NCBI GenBank assembly: GCA_012515695.1
Contig: JAAYXX010000164.1
Location: 1-13,490 of the forward strand
Reading direction: 5' to 3'
DNA from: Chloroflexota bacterium
Lineage (GTDB): Bacteria > Chloroflexota > Anaerolineae > UBA1429
Length of the DNA stretch: 13,490 bases
The position numbers and the translations under genes are program-made. Positions 12,401-13,490 of this stretch are shown here, piece by piece. Each line of letters begins with the position of its first letter. Position 1 is the first letter of the stretch. The notes beneath the pieces are model-generated. The model saw only the letters and a list, made by a program, of their open reading frames with translations, had not been told where the DNA came from and made no database searches.

Positions 12401-13490
12401 TTCGCAGGATGCTATTTATCGGATTGATTTCAAGACTGGCTGCTACGATTTCTTTAGCCCTTCCGCCGAAGCCATCACCGGTTTTTCCATGCAAGAAATG
12501 ATAGACATGGGCTTGGATGGGGTGCTGGCAAGGGTACATCCCGACGATCGGGCTATCGTCCAGCGCCGTTTGCAGGAGGAGGCGGAGCATCCGGACGAAA
12601 ATCGCCGACCGATGGAGTATCGCTGGCGGGTGAAAAGCGGCGAGTGGCACTGGTTCAGCGATAGCCGCCGACTCATCACCAATGAGCGGGGCGAGCCGGA
12701 AGCTTTGGTGGTGGTGGGCCGCGATATTACAGAGCAGCGCCAGGCGGAAGAGCTGATTCGGCAGAGCGAGGCGCGCCTGAAAGAGTTGACCGACACGCTG
12801 GAACAGCGCGTGGCCGAGCGAACGGTCCAGTTGCGGGCGCTGGCATCCGAATTGAGCCGGGCAGAAGAGCGCGAACGGCGGCGGCTGGCCCGCGTGCTGC
12901 ACGATCATTTGCAGCAATTGTTGGTGGCGGCGCGGCTGAGCGTGAACACCTTGCAGCGACGACTGACAGAAGCGTCCTTGCAGCAGACGGCGGAGCAACT
13001 GGACCAGGTCTTGGGGGAGGCCATTGACACCTCTCGCTCCTTGACCGCCGAACTAAGCCCGCCCGTGTTGTACGACGCCGGTCTGGGCCCTGCGCTGCAC
13101 TGGTTGAGCCGCTGGATGCAGGAGAAGCATGGTTTGCTGGTGGATGTGGATGCCGAGGATTTGCACAACGTGACCCCGGAGAACATTCGGGCGATGTTGT
13201 TCCAGGCGGCGCGCGAGTTGCTGTTCAATGTCGTCAAACATGCGGGGGTGAACCGGGCTACTGTCCGGCTGCGGCGGCTGGCCGGGGATGAACTGGAACT
13301 GGTGGTCACGGACCAGGGCGCGGGCTTTGACCCCGAAAAAGTAGGCCGGGCCGAAGAAGGGGGCTTTAGCCTGTTCAGCATCCAGGAGCGGCTGGAAATG
13401 GTGGGTGGCCGGATGGATGTGCAGAGCGCGCCGGGGCAAGGCACGCGGGTGACTTTGCGTGTTCCGATGTACCCGATGGCAGTCGAGGCC
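9447..13490 (+). CDS. Multi-PAS sensor histidine kinase (NarL/HPK7 type), 3' end beyond the window
   Basis: The frame is open from the stop at 9420-9422 to the right edge, 1348 residues from TTG 9447. Eight PAS domains lie near residues 25-137, 154-279, 320-430, 439-565, 571-698, 703-836, 841-971 and 975-1101. Most end in the D-I/V-T-x-Q/E PAC signature. Nos. 4, 5, 7 and 8 carry the YRW...W pattern of PAS_3. Coiled coils occur at about 280-326 and 1102-1140. A HisKA_3 dimerisation helix has phosphoacceptor His1152 in the LHDHLQQ context. HATPase_c has an N-box with ELLFNVVKHAG, a DQGAGFDP G1 box and a late GGRMDVQSAPGQGT. No transmembrane helix or signal peptide is visible, so this is a cytoplasmic sensor that should phosphorylate a LuxR/NarL-type response regulator, which is not in the window. 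Signal and ligand are unknown. The catalytic domain is essentially complete; an added C-terminal domain or the partner gene may follow. Confidence 0.93.
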   Translation, partial: MDEKGKQGNQNRHVGDLSEVYTQDRFHIIHDRAAVGIARARLDGRIIDVNQKLADMLGYTRDELVERPVAELVHPDDWAREQEQLARLKAGETPSYSIEERYQCKDGRVIWGNTVSWLALDAHPPYRVVVVEDITAQKQARQRIEELGAIAEENRAKLEAVISSMSDGVSIYDAQGRLVLASRAGLAMLGYASFDEAPKDVARYPEVFELEDLSGRTLPLEEWPILRSLRGDVFRNIEIRVKRKDISLTKIGSFSGGPVRDAKGQIILGVVTAQDITQRYAVEMERARLLEEAQRLAQELEARNTDLQRANELTEIERRRYQELFEFAPDGYIVTDEQGVIREANSAAGRLLGTPVEQIVGDRLESYVPKDQLWLFHALVDHLREVGQVNDWELLLQPRGGEVFPAAVTVATVAETLELRWSIRDIRQRAEADKAVREAEERFRSVLDNVREGIQRLNLRSGRYDLFSPSMEAITGFTLAELREMTPAQVDERVHPDDREAYLRYKRQAQTAPQATREPIEFRWQVRDGTYRWFSLNLRLALDEEERALALVGVVRDITQRKEAQQAVQESEARLREVLENAQDIIYRIDLSTNRLEYVSTVSEHITGYLREQLINMTRQDIISLLHPDDQPLYYARTKALWESDEERPRDRADYRWKAGEGKYRWFDLSRTLIRDDKGQPQAIVVSARDVTEQKEAEFALRDSERKLRNLIDNSTDGISLLDESGVVVEWNPSLERITGIPKEQALGMRMSDILFGLLPEQAQAEPNMRERVHGQVMNLLQTGQGDWLNRIMDGHVRRPDGTRRDVQVVMFPIKTERGWMVGSVARDVTEQKKAEQALRESEARLREVLENSRDAIYRYDVQAARYEYFSPAIQDISGFAPEELLQMDIEDLLEHIHPEDRANYLAHNEALIHSKEERPADRVEYRWKSKQGRYCWMSVQRALVRNGDGKPVAHVGAIRDITEQKKAEQARAESEARLREVIMNSQDAIYRIDFKTGCYDFFSPSAEAITGFSMQEMIDMGLDGVLARVHPDDRAIVQRRLQEEAEHPDENRRPMEYRWRVKSGEWHWFSDSRRLITNERGEPEALVVVGRDITEQRQAEELIRQSEARLKELTDTLEQRVAERTVQLRALASELSRAEERERRRLARVLHDHLQQLLVAARLSVNTLQRRLTEASLQQTAEQLDQVLGEAIDTSRSLTAELSPPVLYDAGLGPALHWLSRWMQEKHGLLVDVDAEDLHNVTPENIRAMLFQAARELLFNVVKHAGVNRATVRLRRLAGDELELVVTDQGAGFDPEKVGRAEEGGFSLFSIQERLEMVGGRMDVQSAPGQGTRVTLRVPMYPMAVEA
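11154..12430 (+). repeat. Duplicated PAS modules inside the kinase gene
   Basis: Three modules begin with nearly the same sequence, at 11154, 11967 and 12366: an ESEARLREV start, then an asparagine-containing helix and a DxIYR strand. They share runs of identical DNA, for example a 14-base identical run between the first two. The linkers before PAS6, PAS7 and PAS8 share a T-E-Q-K/R heptad-like motif. This indicates amplification within the gene followed by divergence, not a mobile repeat. Confidence 0.6.

Noticed and set aside
1..13490. CRISPR arrays, tRNA or rRNA genes, insertion sequences, phage or defence genes
   Set aside because: I looked on both strands and saw no regularly spaced repeats, cloverleaf, rRNA segments, transposase motifs or terminal repeats. 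The only repeated DNA is the PAS modules and the DUF362 paralogues.

Overview
The window looks like a chromosomal stretch of a high-GC bacterium, most likely of the phylum Chloroflexota. That assignment is an inference from gene style: paired DUF362 proteins, free-standing RCK-domain proteins, and a cytoplasmic kinase with many PAS domains. No ribosomal or other phylogenetic marker is present. I see no rRNA, tRNA, CRISPR array, transposase or phage gene. It reads as ordinary chromosome with several independent transcription units.

Layout. (1) 1-2137, minus strand: two tandem DUF362-family paralogues of unknown function. The downstream copy runs off the left edge. A good sigma70-type promoter precedes the complete copy and fixes its start. 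(2) 2425-3399, plus strand: a tRNA-dihydrouridine synthase read from an extended -10 promoter, divergent from the DUF362 pair. (3) 3514-7856, minus strand: an apparent ion-transport operon. It runs from a P-type ATPase whose membrane motifs are those of the Na+/K+- and H+/K+-ATPase (P2C) group, across a 12-bp gap to one RCK/TrkA-type regulator, then after a further 209 bp to a second RCK protein. No TrkH/KtrB-type channel subunit is present, so the regulators may act on a channel elsewhere or belong functionally with the pump. (4) 7857-8641: a long gene-free stretch. It holds a candidate ATPase promoter with a leader of about 395 nt, a strong plus-strand hairpin terminator with no gene in front of it (a possible RNA antisense to that leader), and a plus-strand promoter with a dyad over its -35 box. 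(5) 8642-9247, plus strand: a 201-residue protein I do not recognise. (6) 9447-13490, plus strand, open at the right edge: a soluble sensor histidine kinase of the NarL/HPK7 type with eight PAS domains. It has its own near-consensus promoter and apparently a TTG start.

The most interesting points are the eukaryote-like P2C pump in one operon with two RCK proteins, the possible antisense RNA over its leader, and the unidentified 201-residue protein. I found no clear defence system or mobile element.
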